A DNA stretch of 64,000 nucleotides from Variovorax boronicumulans (GCF_019352895.1 NZ_JAAAFX010000004.1:124001-188000); one strand, 5' to 3'. Shown: positions 20,193-31,113, counted from the stretch's first letter. Notes: generated from the letters alone by a model not told the origin. Made by a program: numbers and translations.

Positions 20193-20933
20193 ATGAACAC
20201 ATCCCCCGTCGCCATCGTCACCGGCGCATCCCGCGGCATCGGTGCCGCCATCGCCACCCGCCTGGCGCAGGACGGCCACGCGGTCGTCGTCAACTACGCA
20301 GGCAACGCCGCCGAAGCCGCCAAGGTGGTCGACGCCATCACCGCGGCCGGTGGCCGGGCGCTCGCGGTGCAGGCCGACGTGGCCGACCCGGCCGCGGTGC
20401 GCCGCCTGTTCGACGAAACCGTCGCGGCCTTCGGCCATGTCGACGTGCTGGTGAACAACGCCGGCATCATGCCGCCGGCCTTGCCCATGCTGGCCGACAC
20501 CGACGACCGCACCTTCGACGCGCTGTTCTCGGTCAACGTCAAGGGCAGCTTCAACACCATGCGCGAAGCCGCGACCCGGCTGCGCAGCGGCGGCCACATC
20601 GTCAACTTCTCGACCAGCGTGATCGGCCTCGCGCTGCCCGGCTACGCGGTGTATGCGGCCACCAAGGGCGCGATCGAGGTGATGACCAACATCCTGGCCA
20701 AGGAGCTGCGCGGCCGGAACATCACGGTCAATGCCGTCGCCCCCGGCCCCACGGCCACCGCGCTGTTCCTCGACGGCAAGACGCCCGAACTGATCGAACG
20801 CATGTCGAAGATGGCGCCGCTGGAGCGCCTGGGCCAGCCCGAGGACATCGCCAGCACGGTCGCGATGCTGGTGGGCAAGGACGCGGGCTGGGTCAACGGC
20901 CAGACGCTGCGCGCCAACGGCGGGCTGGTCTGA
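20193..20933 (+). CDS. Short-chain dehydrogenase/reductase
   Basis: This 246-residue classical SDR has the cofactor motif TGASRGIGAAI (residues 10-20), NNAG at 88-91, and the catalytic Ser142, Tyr154 and Lys158 (YAATK). The tail FNVK and the final WVNGQTLRANGGLV are typical of 3-oxoacyl-ACP reductase-like SDRs (FabG family). Substrate cannot be deduced. The start ATG 20193 follows GAGGAACCCAGC. A second SDR follows 29 bases later, suggesting a two-gene unit, possibly extended by the CoA-transferase gene downstream. Confidence 0.85.
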   Translation: MNTSPVAIVTGASRGIGAAIATRLAQDGHAVVVNYAGNAAEAAKVVDAITAAGGRALAVQADVADPAAVRRLFDETVAAFGHVDVLVNNAGIMPPALPMLADTDDRTFDALFSVNVKGSFNTMREAATRLRSGGHIVNFSTSVIGLALPGYAVYAATKGAIEVMTNILAKELRGRNITVNAVAPGPTATALFLDGKTPELIERMSKMAPLERLGQPEDIASTVAMLVGKDAGWVNGQTLRANGGLV

Positions 20934-20962
20934 ACCGCGTGACGACACTGAAGGACACCGCC

Positions 20963-21862
20963 ATGCCATCCGTCATCCTCGTCACCGGTGCCGCCACCGG
21001 CATCGGCCACCTCACGGCCCGCACGCTGGCAGCCGCCGGCCACACCGTCTACGCGAGCATGCGCGACATCGCGGGCCGCAACGCCGGGCGCGTGCGCGAA
21101 CTGCGCGCGTGGAGCGCAGCCCACGGGCACAACCTGCGCGCGGTCGAACTCGACGTGCTGTCGCAGGCCTCGGCCGATGCGGCGGTGCAGACCGTCCTCG
21201 CCGACCACGGCCGGCTCGACGTCATCGTGCACAACGCGGGCCACCTGGTGGTCGGCCCGACCGAAGCCTTCACGCCCGAGGAGATCGCGCGCGTGTTCGA
21301 CACCAACGTGCTGGGCACGCAGCGCGTCAACAAGGCGGTGCTGCCGGTGATGCGCGCGCAGCAGTCGGGCCTGGTGCTGTGGGTCGGCAGCACCACCACA
21401 CGCGGCGGCTTCCCGCCCTTCATCGGTCCGTACGCGGCGGCCAAGGCCGCGATGGATTCGCTGGCGGTCACGCTGTCGTACGAGCTCGCGCGCTTCGGCA
21501 TCGAGACCTCCATCGTGGTGCCGGGCGCCTTCACGCAGGGCACCGCGCACTTCCCCAACGCGGGCCGGCCCGCGGACGCCACGACCGTCGCCGCCTATGC
21601 GCGCTACAACGGCCTGATGGACCAGATCGGGGCGAAGCTCGGCGCGCTGATGCCGCCCGATGCCGACCCGCAGGCGGTGGCCGACGACATCGCGCGCATC
21701 GTCGGCCTGCCGACGGGCACGCGGCCCTTCCGCTCGGTCACCGACTTCCTCGACGATGGCGCCGGCGCCGTGACCGAGGTGGCGGAACGCGTGCGCGAGG
21801 AATTCGCGGCCCGCATCGGCATCGCGGACCTGCTCAAGCCCTCGCTGCCCGCGCTGGCCTGA
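20963..21862 (+). CDS. Short-chain dehydrogenase/reductase
   Basis: This 299-residue SDR has TGAATGIGHLT (residues 8-18), HNAG at 90-93, a Ser near 143, and the catalytic pair Tyr157/Lys161 (YAAAK). Its length and the extended C-terminal region differ from the preceding SDR, so it is not a recent tandem duplicate. ATG 20963 is chosen because AAGGA lies eight bases upstream; a GTG at 20939 is an in-frame alternative with no good ribosome-binding site. Substrate unknown. Confidence 0.85.
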   Translation: MPSVILVTGAATGIGHLTARTLAAAGHTVYASMRDIAGRNAGRVRELRAWSAAHGHNLRAVELDVLSQASADAAVQTVLADHGRLDVIVHNAGHLVVGPTEAFTPEEIARVFDTNVLGTQRVNKAVLPVMRAQQSGLVLWVGSTTTRGGFPPFIGPYAAAKAAMDSLAVTLSYELARFGIETSIVVPGAFTQGTAHFPNAGRPADATTVAAYARYNGLMDQIGAKLGALMPPDADPQAVADDIARIVGLPTGTRPFRSVTDFLDDGAGAVTEVAERVREEFAARIGIADLLKPSLPALA

Positions 21863-21923
21863 GCCGATCGCCCGCACGGGCGGCAGACGAGAATGTGGCG
21901 CTTCGCCTTCACCTTCTCACGCC

Positions 21924-22835
21924 ATGCCGAGTCCTGCCGCCCCCGTGTTCTCACCCCTCGCCGGCACGCGCGTGCTGAGCCTGGCCCTCAACCTGCCGGG
22001 CCCGGCCGCGCTGATGCGCTGCCATGCGATGGGCGCGCAGTGCGTGAAGTTCGAGCCGCTGGCACCGCGGGGCGGGTCGGCCGACCCGATGAGCGTCTAC
22101 GCGCCCGAGGCCTATGACGCGATGCATGACGGCATCGGCTGTCTGCAGGGCGACCTCAAGACCGATGAAGGCCAGGCGCTGCTGCAGATCGAACTCGCCT
22201 GTGCGGACGTGCTGATCACCTCGTTCCGGCCGTCGGCGCTGGCCAAGCTGGGTCTGGGCTGGGATGCGCTGCATGCGCGCTACCCACGGCTGTCGATGGT
22301 GGCCATCGTCGGCGCGCCCGGCGCGCAGGCCGAAGCGCCAGGCCATGACCTCAGCTACATGGCCGAAAGCGGACTGGTCACGGGCGCCGAACTGCCGCCC
22401 ACGCTGTATGCCGACATGGGCGGCTCGCTGATGGCCAGCGAAGCCGTGCTGCAGGCCCTGCTGCACCGTGCCACGCACGGCAGCGGCGTGCGCATCGAGG
22501 TGGCGCTGTCCGAGGCTGCGCATTACCTCGCGCTGCCGCGGCACTGGGGCCTGACCACGCCCGGCGGCACGGTCGGCGGTGCGCATGCGGGCTACCGCGT
22601 CTATCCCTGCCGCGACGGACGCGTGGCACTGGCCGCGCTCGAGCCGCACTTCGCGCAGCGCCTGTGTGCCGCGGCCGGGCTCGACGCCGAAGCGGCCCAG
22701 GCCATGTTCCGCTCGTCGACCCACGCGGCCATCGCCGCCTTCGTGGCCACCCAGGACTGCGCCGCGCTCGAGGCGCTCGCGCTCGCGCACGACGTGCCCC
22801 TGCATGCGATGCGCGACGCGGTCTCGGCCGACTGA
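21924..22835 (+). CDS. Short class III (CaiB/BaiF-type) CoA-transferase
   Basis: This 303-residue protein begins LAGTRVLSLALNLPGPAALMRCHAMGAQCVKFEP, the class III CoA-transferase opening, and contains LKTDEGQALLQIELACADVLITSFRP and GHDLSYMAESGL, where the aspartate (about residue 139) aligns with the catalytic residue of the family. At 303 residues it is shorter than the usual 380-420, lacking part of the small domain, so it may be closer to the alpha-methylacyl-CoA racemase branch or act on an unusual acyl-CoA. No Shine-Dalgarno is obvious before ATG 21924. Confidence 0.78.
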   Translation: MPSPAAPVFSPLAGTRVLSLALNLPGPAALMRCHAMGAQCVKFEPLAPRGGSADPMSVYAPEAYDAMHDGIGCLQGDLKTDEGQALLQIELACADVLITSFRPSALAKLGLGWDALHARYPRLSMVAIVGAPGAQAEAPGHDLSYMAESGLVTGAELPPTLYADMGGSLMASEAVLQALLHRATHGSGVRIEVALSEAAHYLALPRHWGLTTPGGTVGGAHAGYRVYPCRDGRVALAALEPHFAQRLCAAAGLDAEAAQAMFRSSTHAAIAAFVATQDCAALEALALAHDVPLHAMRDAVSAD

Positions 22836-22850
22836 GACCCGGAGACGCGC

Positions 22851-23477
22851 ATGAAGAAGACAGGTGTGGTGCGCCGCTGGGACGCGGCGCGCGGCTTCGG
22901 CTTCATCCACAGTCCCGGCCAGGCCGACGTGTTCTTTCACATCCGCGATTTCCGCGGCACGGGCGCCCCGAGCGAAGGGATGGCCGTGGGCTTCGACGAG
23001 ATCCACGTGGGCGGCAAGGGGCCGCGCGGGATGGCCGTGCATCCGGTCGCCAGCGCAGGCACGGCACGCGCTGCATCGCCGCGTCGTCCCGCGGCGCGCC
23101 GCGCCTCAGCGCCCGCCGGCGCGCCATGGGTGCTGTGGCTGCTGCCCCTCTGGATCGGATTGCTCGGCCTCGGCCTGTGGCTGCAGCGCCTGCCCTGGTG
23201 GGGCCTCGCGGCCATCGTGGCGCTCAACGCGGTGACGCTGTTCGCCTACGCCTTCGACAAGGACGCGGCGCAGAACGGCCGCTGGCGCACCCAGGAACAG
23301 ACGCTGCACCTGTTCGCACTGCTGGGCGGCTGGCCCGCGGCCGGACTGGCGCAACGGATGCTGCGACACAAGTCCAGCAAGGCGGCTTTTCTGCAGGTCT
23401 ACGCCGCCACCGCGGTGCTCCATTGCATCGCCCTGGGCGGCTGGCTATTCTGGGTGGCACCGCGTATCGGCCTCTGA
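22851..23477 (+). CDS. Cold-shock domain / DUF1294 membrane fusion protein
   Basis: This 208-residue protein joins an N-terminal cold-shock-like OB fold (residues 1-65; RNP1-like ARGFGFIHS and RNP2-like DVFFHIRDF) to a C-terminal DUF1294 membrane domain with three or four helices (WVLWLLPLWIGLLGLGLWLQ, LAAIVALNAVTLFAYAFDKDAA, then WPAAGLAQRMLRHKSSKAAF). The linker is rich in Ala and Arg. The fusion is widespread in proteobacteria but its role is unknown; tethering of nucleic acid at the membrane is an obvious guess. It starts 15 bases after the CoA-transferase stop behind GGAGACGC. Confidence 0.85.
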   Translation: MKKTGVVRRWDAARGFGFIHSPGQADVFFHIRDFRGTGAPSEGMAVGFDEIHVGGKGPRGMAVHPVASAGTARAASPRRPAARRASAPAGAPWVLWLLPLWIGLLGLGLWLQRLPWWGLAAIVALNAVTLFAYAFDKDAAQNGRWRTQEQTLHLFALLGGWPAAGLAQRMLRHKSSKAAFLQVYAATAVLHCIALGGWLFWVAPRIGL

Positions 23478-23505
23478 GACACGGTGGACCCCAGGCCGGC
23501 AAGGA

Positions 23506-23540
23506 CTGTCACAAATTTGTCATATGAAGGTTGCGACAAT
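23506..23540 (+). promoter_or_regulatory. Candidate Pho box and promoter
   Basis: CTGTCAC (23506-23512) and TTGTCAT (23517-23523) are 7-base direct repeats separated by AAAT, giving the 11-base periodicity and sequence of the PhoB box (CTGTCAT repeats with 4-base A/T spacer). GACAAT at 23535-23540 lies 11 bases downstream and fits a -10 element at the distance typical of PhoB-activated promoters. The site lies between two genes and points at the small gene starting at 23638. Confidence 0.65.
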
Positions 23541-23637
23541 CCCCGTGCAGACTCGGATTTCAGCCTTGCGCATCCGGGTTGACCCGTATGCCACGGGCCC
23601 GGCCACCGCCCCTCCCAGAGGCACCCAAAGGACCATC

Positions 23638-23889
23638 GTGAACGCCATCAAATCAGCCCGCAAATTCATCGTCGCCAATCCGGCGAGCGAATCGGCTCGA
23701 ACGCTTGCACAACTGGTGCTGGCACTCGAGTCCGACACGCATTTCAACGTCGCGGAACTCTACAAGCTGGAGCTCGAGACCTTCGAGATCGCCATCGACA
23801 TCCTCAAGGAATGGCGCATCGACCGCTACTACGCCGGCAAGGCCAAGCTGTTCGACCTGTCGGTGCAGGTGAGCGGCCTGCCGGCCTGA
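23638..23889 (+). CDS. Conserved small protein of unknown function, possibly phosphate-regulated
   Basis: The preferred start is GTG 23638, seven bases after AAAGGA, giving 83 residues; an upstream ATG at 23524 would add 38 residues but overlaps the predicted promoter. The protein is soluble and mostly helical (KSARKFIVANPASESARTLA, LVLALESDTHFNVAELYKL, FEIAIDILKEWRIDRYYAG). No enzymatic motif, signal peptide or membrane segment is visible. I recall similar small hypothetical proteins in Comamonadaceae but no function. The upstream Pho box suggests expression during phosphate limitation. It converges on ygiQ with 31 bases between stops. Confidence 0.75.
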   Translation: MNAIKSARKFIVANPASESARTLAQLVLALESDTHFNVAELYKLELETFEIAIDILKEWRIDRYYAGKAKLFDLSVQVSGLPA

Positions 23890-23920
23890 GAGCCGACTGA
23901 GCGGCCGGCTTCCGAGGCGC

Positions 23921-26341
<2,421 letters not shown>

Positions 26342-26467
26342 CGGGGGAATGTTGGAGGCCGGGCCTGGCCGTGGGCCCGTGGCGGGCAACCCGCGATTGT
26401 AGGTGCTGCGCCTCTTCCTGTCGCCCCTGCGTCCCAGTGACCTGTGCAGCCCCAGGTCTTGGGTTTT

Positions 26468-26498
26468 GTTGACTTAGTCAACTACTTGGCGGCAAAAT
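26468..26498 (+). promoter_or_regulatory. Palindromic operator over a predicted promoter
   Basis: GTTGACTTAGTCAAC (26468-26482) is a perfect inverted repeat with 7-base arms around one T. The -35-like TTGACT (26469-26474) lies inside it and CAAAAT (26493-26498) follows 18 bases later as -10. The -10 ends seven bases before the start codon at 26506. The arrangement fits autorepression by the MarR domain of the downstream protein. Confidence 0.7.
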
Positions 26499-26505
26499 TC
26501 TGGCC

Positions 26506-27435
26506 ATGCCCTTTTCTCCCGCCGTCTCGCCCGAGGCCGTCAAGGCCCTGCGCCGTTTCAACCGCTTCTTCACGCAGCGCATCGGCGTGCTCGATCCCTA
26601 CCTGGGCAGCGACCTGTCGCTGACCGACGTGCGCGTGCTCTACGAACTCGCGCACCGGCAGGCGCCGGTGGCGCGCGACCTGCAGCAGGACCTGGGACTG
26701 GACGCGGGCTACCTCAGCCGCATCCTCAAGCGCTTCGAGGCCGCCGGCTGGCTCGCGCGCACGCCCGATCCGCAGGATGCCCGGCAGAGCCGGCTCGCGC
26801 TGACCGACGCCGGCCACACGATGTTCGCGCCGCTGCAGCAGGCCTCGCGCGACCACGCGGCCACCCTGCTCGCGCCCCTGGCTGCGGCGCAACAACAACA
26901 GCTGGTGGCAGCCATGGCCCGCATCGAGACGCTGATGGATGCGCGGGCGCCGGCCCCTCCGGTCGTTCTGCGCGACCCGGCGCCCGGCGACATGGGCTGG
27001 GTGATACAGCAGCACGGCGAGGTCTATGCGCGCGAGTACGGCTGGAACCAGGACTTTGAAGTGCTGGTCGCGGGCATCGCGGCCGACTTCATCCGCAAGT
27101 TCCAGCCCGGCCGCGAGAAGGGCTGGATCGCCGAACGCGAGGGCGAACGCCTGGGCGCGATCTTCCTGGTGCGCAAGTCGGCGACCGTCGCGCAGCTGCG
27201 CATGCTGATCGTCTCGCCGGCAGCGCGCGGCCTGGGCCTGGGCGCGCGCCTGAGCGACGAATGCCTGGCCTTCGCGCGCGCCGCGGGCTACAAGAAGGTG
27301 GTGCTGTGGACCAACAGCTGCCTCACGGCGGCACGCGACATCTATGCGAAGCGCGGCTTCGTTCTCAAGCAGTCGGAGCCGCATCAGAGCTATGGCGCCT
27401 CGCTCGTGGGCGAGACCTGGGAACTCAAGCTCTGA
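26506..27435 (+). CDS. MarR-type regulator fused to GNAT acetyltransferase
   Basis: This 309-residue fusion has a MarR winged-helix domain at about residues 10-140 (LTDVRVLYELAHRQAPVARDLQQDLGLDAGYLSRIL, LARTPDPQDARQSRLALTDAG) and a GNAT domain at about 150-309 with the acetyl-CoA binding stretch SPAARGLGLGARLSDE near residue 240. Such HTH-GNAT fusions are a known family; the acetylated substrate is unknown, and the catalytic domain may sense or modify the inducing molecule. No Shine-Dalgarno precedes ATG 26506; the predicted promoter would give a leaderless mRNA. Divergent from ygiQ, so the palindrome might also act on ygiQ. Confidence 0.9.
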   Translation: MPFSPAVSPEAVKALRRFNRFFTQRIGVLDPYLGSDLSLTDVRVLYELAHRQAPVARDLQQDLGLDAGYLSRILKRFEAAGWLARTPDPQDARQSRLALTDAGHTMFAPLQQASRDHAATLLAPLAAAQQQQLVAAMARIETLMDARAPAPPVVLRDPAPGDMGWVIQQHGEVYAREYGWNQDFEVLVAGIAADFIRKFQPGREKGWIAEREGERLGAIFLVRKSATVAQLRMLIVSPAARGLGLGARLSDECLAFARAAGYKKVVLWTNSCLTAARDIYAKRGFVLKQSEPHQSYGASLVGETWELKL

Positions 27436-27541
27436 CCCCTTCCCCCTCTGGGGGAAGGCGGGGATGGGGGCCTGCACCCCAACGCGCGTTTCGCCAGAAC
27501 AAAGGCCGCCGAGCCCACACCCCGACCCTCCCGATGCAGCG
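27436..27541. repeat. Intergenic mini-repeat-like sequence
   Basis: Between two convergent genes, CCTTCCCCCT and GGGGGAAGG (about 27439-27459) form a GC-rich hairpin, and blocks such as GGATGGGGGC and CACCCCGACCCTCCC occur. The style matches short repeats scattered between genes in Burkholderiales and may terminate transcription from both sides. Only one clear copy of this type occurs in the window, so the repeat call is tentative. Confidence 0.4.
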
Positions 27542-28324
27542 TTACTGCATGAACCAGCCGTGGCTCACGACCAGCGACTGGCCCGTGAGCGCATTGGTCG
27601 GGAAACCCGCGAACAGCAATGCCACGCGCGCCACGTCCTCGGTGGTCGTGAACTCGCCATCCACCGTCTCCTTGAGCATCACGTTCTTGATGACTTCCTC
27701 TTCGCTGATGCCCAGCGTCTTGGCCTGCTCAGGAATCTGTTTCTCGACCAGCGGCGTGCGCACGAAGCCCGGGCAGATCACGTTGGCGCGCACGCCGTGC
27801 TTGGCGCCTTCCTTGGCGACCGTCTTGGCCAGGCCGATCAGGCCATGCTTGGCCGTCACGTAGGGCGCCTTGAGCAGCGAAGCTTCCTTGGAATGCACCG
27901 AGCCCATGTAGATCACGCTGCCGCCGCGGCCCTGCGCGTACATGTGCTTGAGGCAGGCCTTGGTGGTGAGGAAGGCGCCGTCGAGGTGGATCGCGAGCAT
28001 CTTCTTCCAGTCGGCGAAGCTGAACTCCTCGACCGGATGCACGATCTGGATGCCGGCGTTGCTGATCAGGATGTCGATGCCGCCGAAGGCCTTGGCGCCC
28101 TCTTCGACCGAGGCGTTGACCTGGTCTTCGTTGGTCACGTCGACCGCCACGCCGATGGCCTGTGCGCCCGTGGCCTTGAGTTCGGCGGCCGTCGCATCGG
28201 CCGCTTCCTTGTTGAGGTCGGCAATGATGATCTTCGCGCCTTCCTGCGCGAACAGGATGGCGATTTCCTTGCCGATGCCGCTGGCCGAGCCGGTGATGTA
28301 GGCGACCTTGTCCTTGAGTTGCAT
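27542..28324 (-). CDS. bdhA: 3-hydroxybutyrate dehydrogenase
   Basis: This 260-residue SDR oxidises D-3-hydroxybutyrate to acetoacetate with NAD+. Length and sequence match the BdhA family: [11 protein letters not shown] (11-21), [14 protein letters not shown] (88-101), catalytic Ser142, Tyr155 and Lys159, and the final [11 protein letters not shown] (Gln/Trp-containing C-terminal end). It lies 93 bases downstream of acetoacetate decarboxylase on the same strand, placing hydroxybutyrate oxidation and acetoacetate decarboxylation in one unit. Start at MQLKDKV follows AAGGACTCACC. Confidence 0.94.
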   Translation of the reverse strand: MQLKDKVAYITGSASGIGKEIAILFAQEGAKIIIADLNKEAADATAAELKATGAQAIGVAVDVTNEDQVNASVEEGAKAFGGIDILISNAGIQIVHPVEEFSFADWKKMLAIHLDGAFLTTKACLKHMYAQGRGGSVIYMGSVHSKEASLLKAPYVTAKHGLIGLAKTVAKEGAKHGVRANVICPGFVRTPLVEKQIPEQAKTLGISEEEVIKNVMLKETVDGEFTTTEDVARVALLFAGFPTNALTGQSLVVSHGWFMQ

Positions 28325-28417
28325 GGTGAGTCCTTGAGGTTGTGAGAAAAGGGAGCGATCCGGGCTACGCCGGGATCCGTTCGGGGAACGTGGCACGCGC
28401 GCTGCCTGGCGGCGTGC

Positions 28418-29167
28418 TCATTTCAGGTAATCGTGTTCGACCGTGCCCAGCGCCAGCGTCATGTCCGCGACGTAGTGCACCGCCGATTCGATCTTCAGCA
28501 CCGGCAGGTCGGCCACCGGCGCCAGCGCATGCGGGTGCAGTTCGAGCGAGGTCGGCCCGGTCCAGGCGCCATGCAGCGTCACGTCGACCATGTGGTAGCG
28601 CACCAGTTCGCAGATGCGCGCCGTGCCATCGACATGGGGAATGATCTTGAGCAGGAAATTGGGTTGCGCGATGCCCGCGAGGATCGGCCCCGGGTCGAGC
28701 GCGCGGTGCTTGAAGCCCATCGTGGCCTGCGCCACGCGCACCTTGCCGTAATCGAGCGTGCCCACCACCACGTCGGTCTCGTAGTCGAGCACCGGCGAGG
28801 CCAGCTTCTTCGGAAAGCCCCAGAGCTCGCGCCCGCCGGCGATGGGCGGATGGTCGTTGAGGTACATCGCATGCGTGTAGCTGCCCTGCTCCAGGCCCTT
28901 GTCGGTGCGGATCTGCACCGGGATCACCTGGCCCGACTCGGTGTAGTCGCCGAAGCCGGTGGAGTCGGGCATGCGGATGAACTCGTACTTGACCAGCGGC
29001 TCGACCACTTCGAGCGGCTCGGGCACCACGGCGCGCAGCGCCTCCATGTCGGTGCGGTAGGTGACGATCAGGAATTCCCGTCGCATGAACCGGTAGGGCC
29101 CCGGAGGAAAGGCCGGGCTGGTGAGCGGCATGGCGAAGGCCCGGCGCCGTACTTCTTCGATGTTCAT
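28418..29167 (-). CDS. adc: Acetoacetate decarboxylase
   Basis: This 249-residue protein contains the Schiff-base lysine pair in [12 protein letters not shown] (Lys120/Lys121), matching the clostridial Lys115/116 site, and [18 protein letters not shown] near residue 51. It converts acetoacetate to acetone and CO2. ATG 29167 is preferred over TTG 29173. Upstream by 75 bases is the patatin gene, downstream the hydroxybutyrate dehydrogenase: the three probably form an operon of polyhydroxybutyrate or ketone-body metabolism. Confidence 0.92.
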   Translation of the reverse strand: MNIEEVRRRAFAMPLTSPAFPPGPYRFMRREFLIVTYRTDMEALRAVVPEPLEVVEPLVKYEFIRMPDSTGFGDYTESGQVIPVQIRTDKGLEQGSYTHAMYLNDHPPIAGGRELWGFPKKLASPVLDYETDVVVGTLDYGKVRVAQATMGFKHRALDPGPILAGIAQPNFLLKIIPHVDGTARICELVRYHMVDVTLHGAWTGPTSLELHPHALAPVADLPVLKIESAVHYVADMTLALGTVEHDYLK

Positions 29168-29242
29168 GAGCAAGTCCTGCGGTTGAAGTGACTGACGCCC
29201 CCAGTCTCACGCTGCTTTCTTAGTCCAGGCTGAGGCGCGGCT

Positions 29243-30439
29243 TCATGCCGTCAGGCCCGGGCGCTTGATGCGCTCCGCGCCGTGCTCGCCCAGGTCGAAG
29301 GTGGTCACGCCGTTGACCGTGGCGTCGGCGCGCAGCGTCTCGGGGTGCGCCAGGGTCGTGCGCATGTCGCGCGCGCCCGAATCCCAGTGCTCCTCGACCG
29401 CCGCACGCGAGAACTCGTAGTCCTTCGACTCGAGCTCGTAGGGCTTGTCGCGGTAGATCAGGTGAAAGATGTCGATGGGCTCGTGCGTGAGCTGCGACTG
29501 CACCGCCAGCACGCTCGGGTCCTTGCGCAGGCTGGGCGGCAGCTTGGAGATCAGGTCGGCGATGGCCTGCTGCAGGTTCATGTTGGCGGCCAGCGCATCG
29601 GTGTTCATGCGCGTGCGGCTCGAGTAGGTGATGTCCTTCTGCCGCTCGGTCACGCCGGCCAGCGTGTGCGGCATCTCGCCGCGTGCGTTGAACAGGTCGA
29701 CCTGCAGCACCACCAGCGGCTCGTTGCGCGGGTGCTGGTCGAGCACGTACTGCAGCGGCGTGTTCGACACGATGCCGCCGTCCCAGTAGTCCTCGCCCTC
29801 GATGGACACCGGCGCGAAGCCCGGCGGCAAGGCGCCGCTGGCCATGATGTGCTCGGGGCCGATGCGCTGCTGCGTGTTGTCGAAGTACACCGAGTTGCCG
29901 GAGCGCACGTTGACCGCGCCCACGCTGAAACGCGCCTCGCAATCGTTGATGCGGTCGAAGTCGATGAGCCGCTCGAGCGTGGCCTTGAGCGGCGCGGTGT
30001 CGTAGTAGCTCAGCAGCGGCGCGGCACCCCCCATCAGCAGGGCCGGCGAATGGCGCGGCTCGAAGAAGCCCGGGATGCCGACCAGCGCGGCCATGGTGGC
30101 GCTCCACTGGTTCTGCTGGGCCCGATCGCCGAACCATGCGGGCAGCTGCTGCGCGGGCGCGGAGGACACCAGGTGCCAGAACTCGCGCAGGCGATCGACC
30201 CGCTGGCCGGGTGCATTGCCCGCGATCAGCGCGGCATTGATGGCGCCGATCGACACGCCGGCGATCCAGTCCGGTTTCATGCGGGTCTCGCTGAGCGCGG
30301 CGTACACGCCGGCCTGGTAGGCGCCGAGCGCGCCGCCGCCCTGCAGCACCAGCGCCTTGCGCGCATTGCGCATGTCTTCACGACGGGCCTCGAAAGGATG
30401 AAGAGCGGGCGGGGCCGCGCGGGGTTTCTTCGTCGTCAT
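29243..30439 (-). CDS. Patatin-like phospholipase (DUF3734 type)
   Basis: This protein of 398 residues has the oxyanion motif LQGGGALGAYQAGVYAAL (about 32-49), the nucleophile elbow GVSIG with Ser63, and the dyad aspartate in EDYWDGGIVSNTPL (about residue 210). The C-terminal region (TYSSRTRMNTDA, HLIYRDKPYELESKDYEFS) corresponds to DUF3734. It has no signal peptide, so it is probably cytoplasmic. Being first in an operon with adc and bdhA, it could act on a lipid or polyhydroxybutyrate-related ester; that is inference. ATG 30439 is chosen; GTG 30454 would add five residues. Confidence 0.9.
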   Translation of the reverse strand: MTTKKPRAAPPALHPFEARREDMRNARKALVLQGGGALGAYQAGVYAALSETRMKPDWIAGVSIGAINAALIAGNAPGQRVDRLREFWHLVSSAPAQQLPAWFGDRAQQNQWSATMAALVGIPGFFEPRHSPALLMGGAAPLLSYYDTAPLKATLERLIDFDRINDCEARFSVGAVNVRSGNSVYFDNTQQRIGPEHIMASGALPPGFAPVSIEGEDYWDGGIVSNTPLQYVLDQHPRNEPLVVLQVDLFNARGEMPHTLAGVTERQKDITYSSRTRMNTDALAANMNLQQAIADLISKLPPSLRKDPSVLAVQSQLTHEPIDIFHLIYRDKPYELESKDYEFSRAAVEEHWDSGARDMRTTLAHPETLRADATVNGVTTFDLGEHGAERIKRPGLTA

Positions 30440-30548
30440 GGATTCATTGGACACCAGCCCCGCGACAGCCGCCGGACAGGGGCTTTGATCGCCGGGAAAA
30501 AATCACGGTCTCGGTGGCAGCGGCGGCAGGGGCTGCAAGAATGGCGCG

Positions 30549-31106
30549 ATGACCTCTCAGCCTCTTTCCACCCCCACCGCCCGCGAGGTGGTCGACTTCT
30601 GGCGCGATGCCGGTCCCGCCCGCTGGTTTGCCAAGAGCGACGACTTCGACGCCGCCTTCATCGCGCTCTGCGCGGACGCCCACCAGGCCGCGGCCCGCTG
30701 CGAACGCGATGCCTGGGCGAACGATGCCGAAGGCGCGCTGGCCCTGCTGATCCTGCTCGACCAGTTCCCGCGCAACGCCTGGCGCCACAACCCGCACATG
30801 CTGGCCACCGACGGGCAGGCGCTGGTGATCGCGAAGCGTGCGGTGGCGGCGGGCTTCGACCGGCAGGTCGACGCCGCACTGCGGCCCTTCTTCTATCTGC
30901 CCTTCATGCATTCCGAGCTGCCGGCCGACCAGGAGCGTTCGGTCGAGCTGAATGCGGCGCTCGATGCGAATACCCAGCGCTTCGCCAGGCTGCATCAGGA
31001 CATCGTGCTGCGCTTCGGCCGCTTCCCGCACCGCAACCGCTTGCTGGGCCGCGCATCGACGGCGCAGGAGCAGGCCTTTCTCGACAGCGGCGGCTTCGCC
31101 GGCTGA
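30549..31106 (+). CDS. DUF924 family protein
   Basis: This 185-residue helical protein shows the DUF924 pattern: REVVDFWRDAGPARWFAKSD at the start, ALLILLDQFPRNAWR near residue 77, and FFYLPFMHSELPADQERSVEL near 117, followed by RFGRFPHRNRLLGR. The fold is TPR-like; function is unknown. GTGGCA (30514-30519) and AAGAAT (30537-30542) form a possible promoter with 17-base spacing. AAGAAT ends six bases before the ATG and there is no Shine-Dalgarno, so it may be leaderless. It converges on the YihY gene with seven bases between stops. Confidence 0.9.
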   Translation: MTSQPLSTPTAREVVDFWRDAGPARWFAKSDDFDAAFIALCADAHQAAARCERDAWANDAEGALALLILLDQFPRNAWRHNPHMLATDGQALVIAKRAVAAGFDRQVDAALRPFFYLPFMHSELPADQERSVELNAALDANTQRFARLHQDIVLRFGRFPHRNRLLGRASTAQEQAFLDSGGFAG

Positions 31107-31113
31107 GCATCGC

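Noticed and set aside
20193..21862. Recent tandem duplication of the two SDR genes
   Set aside because: They differ in length (246 and 299 residues), cofactor loop and C-terminus; they are separate SDR subfamilies.
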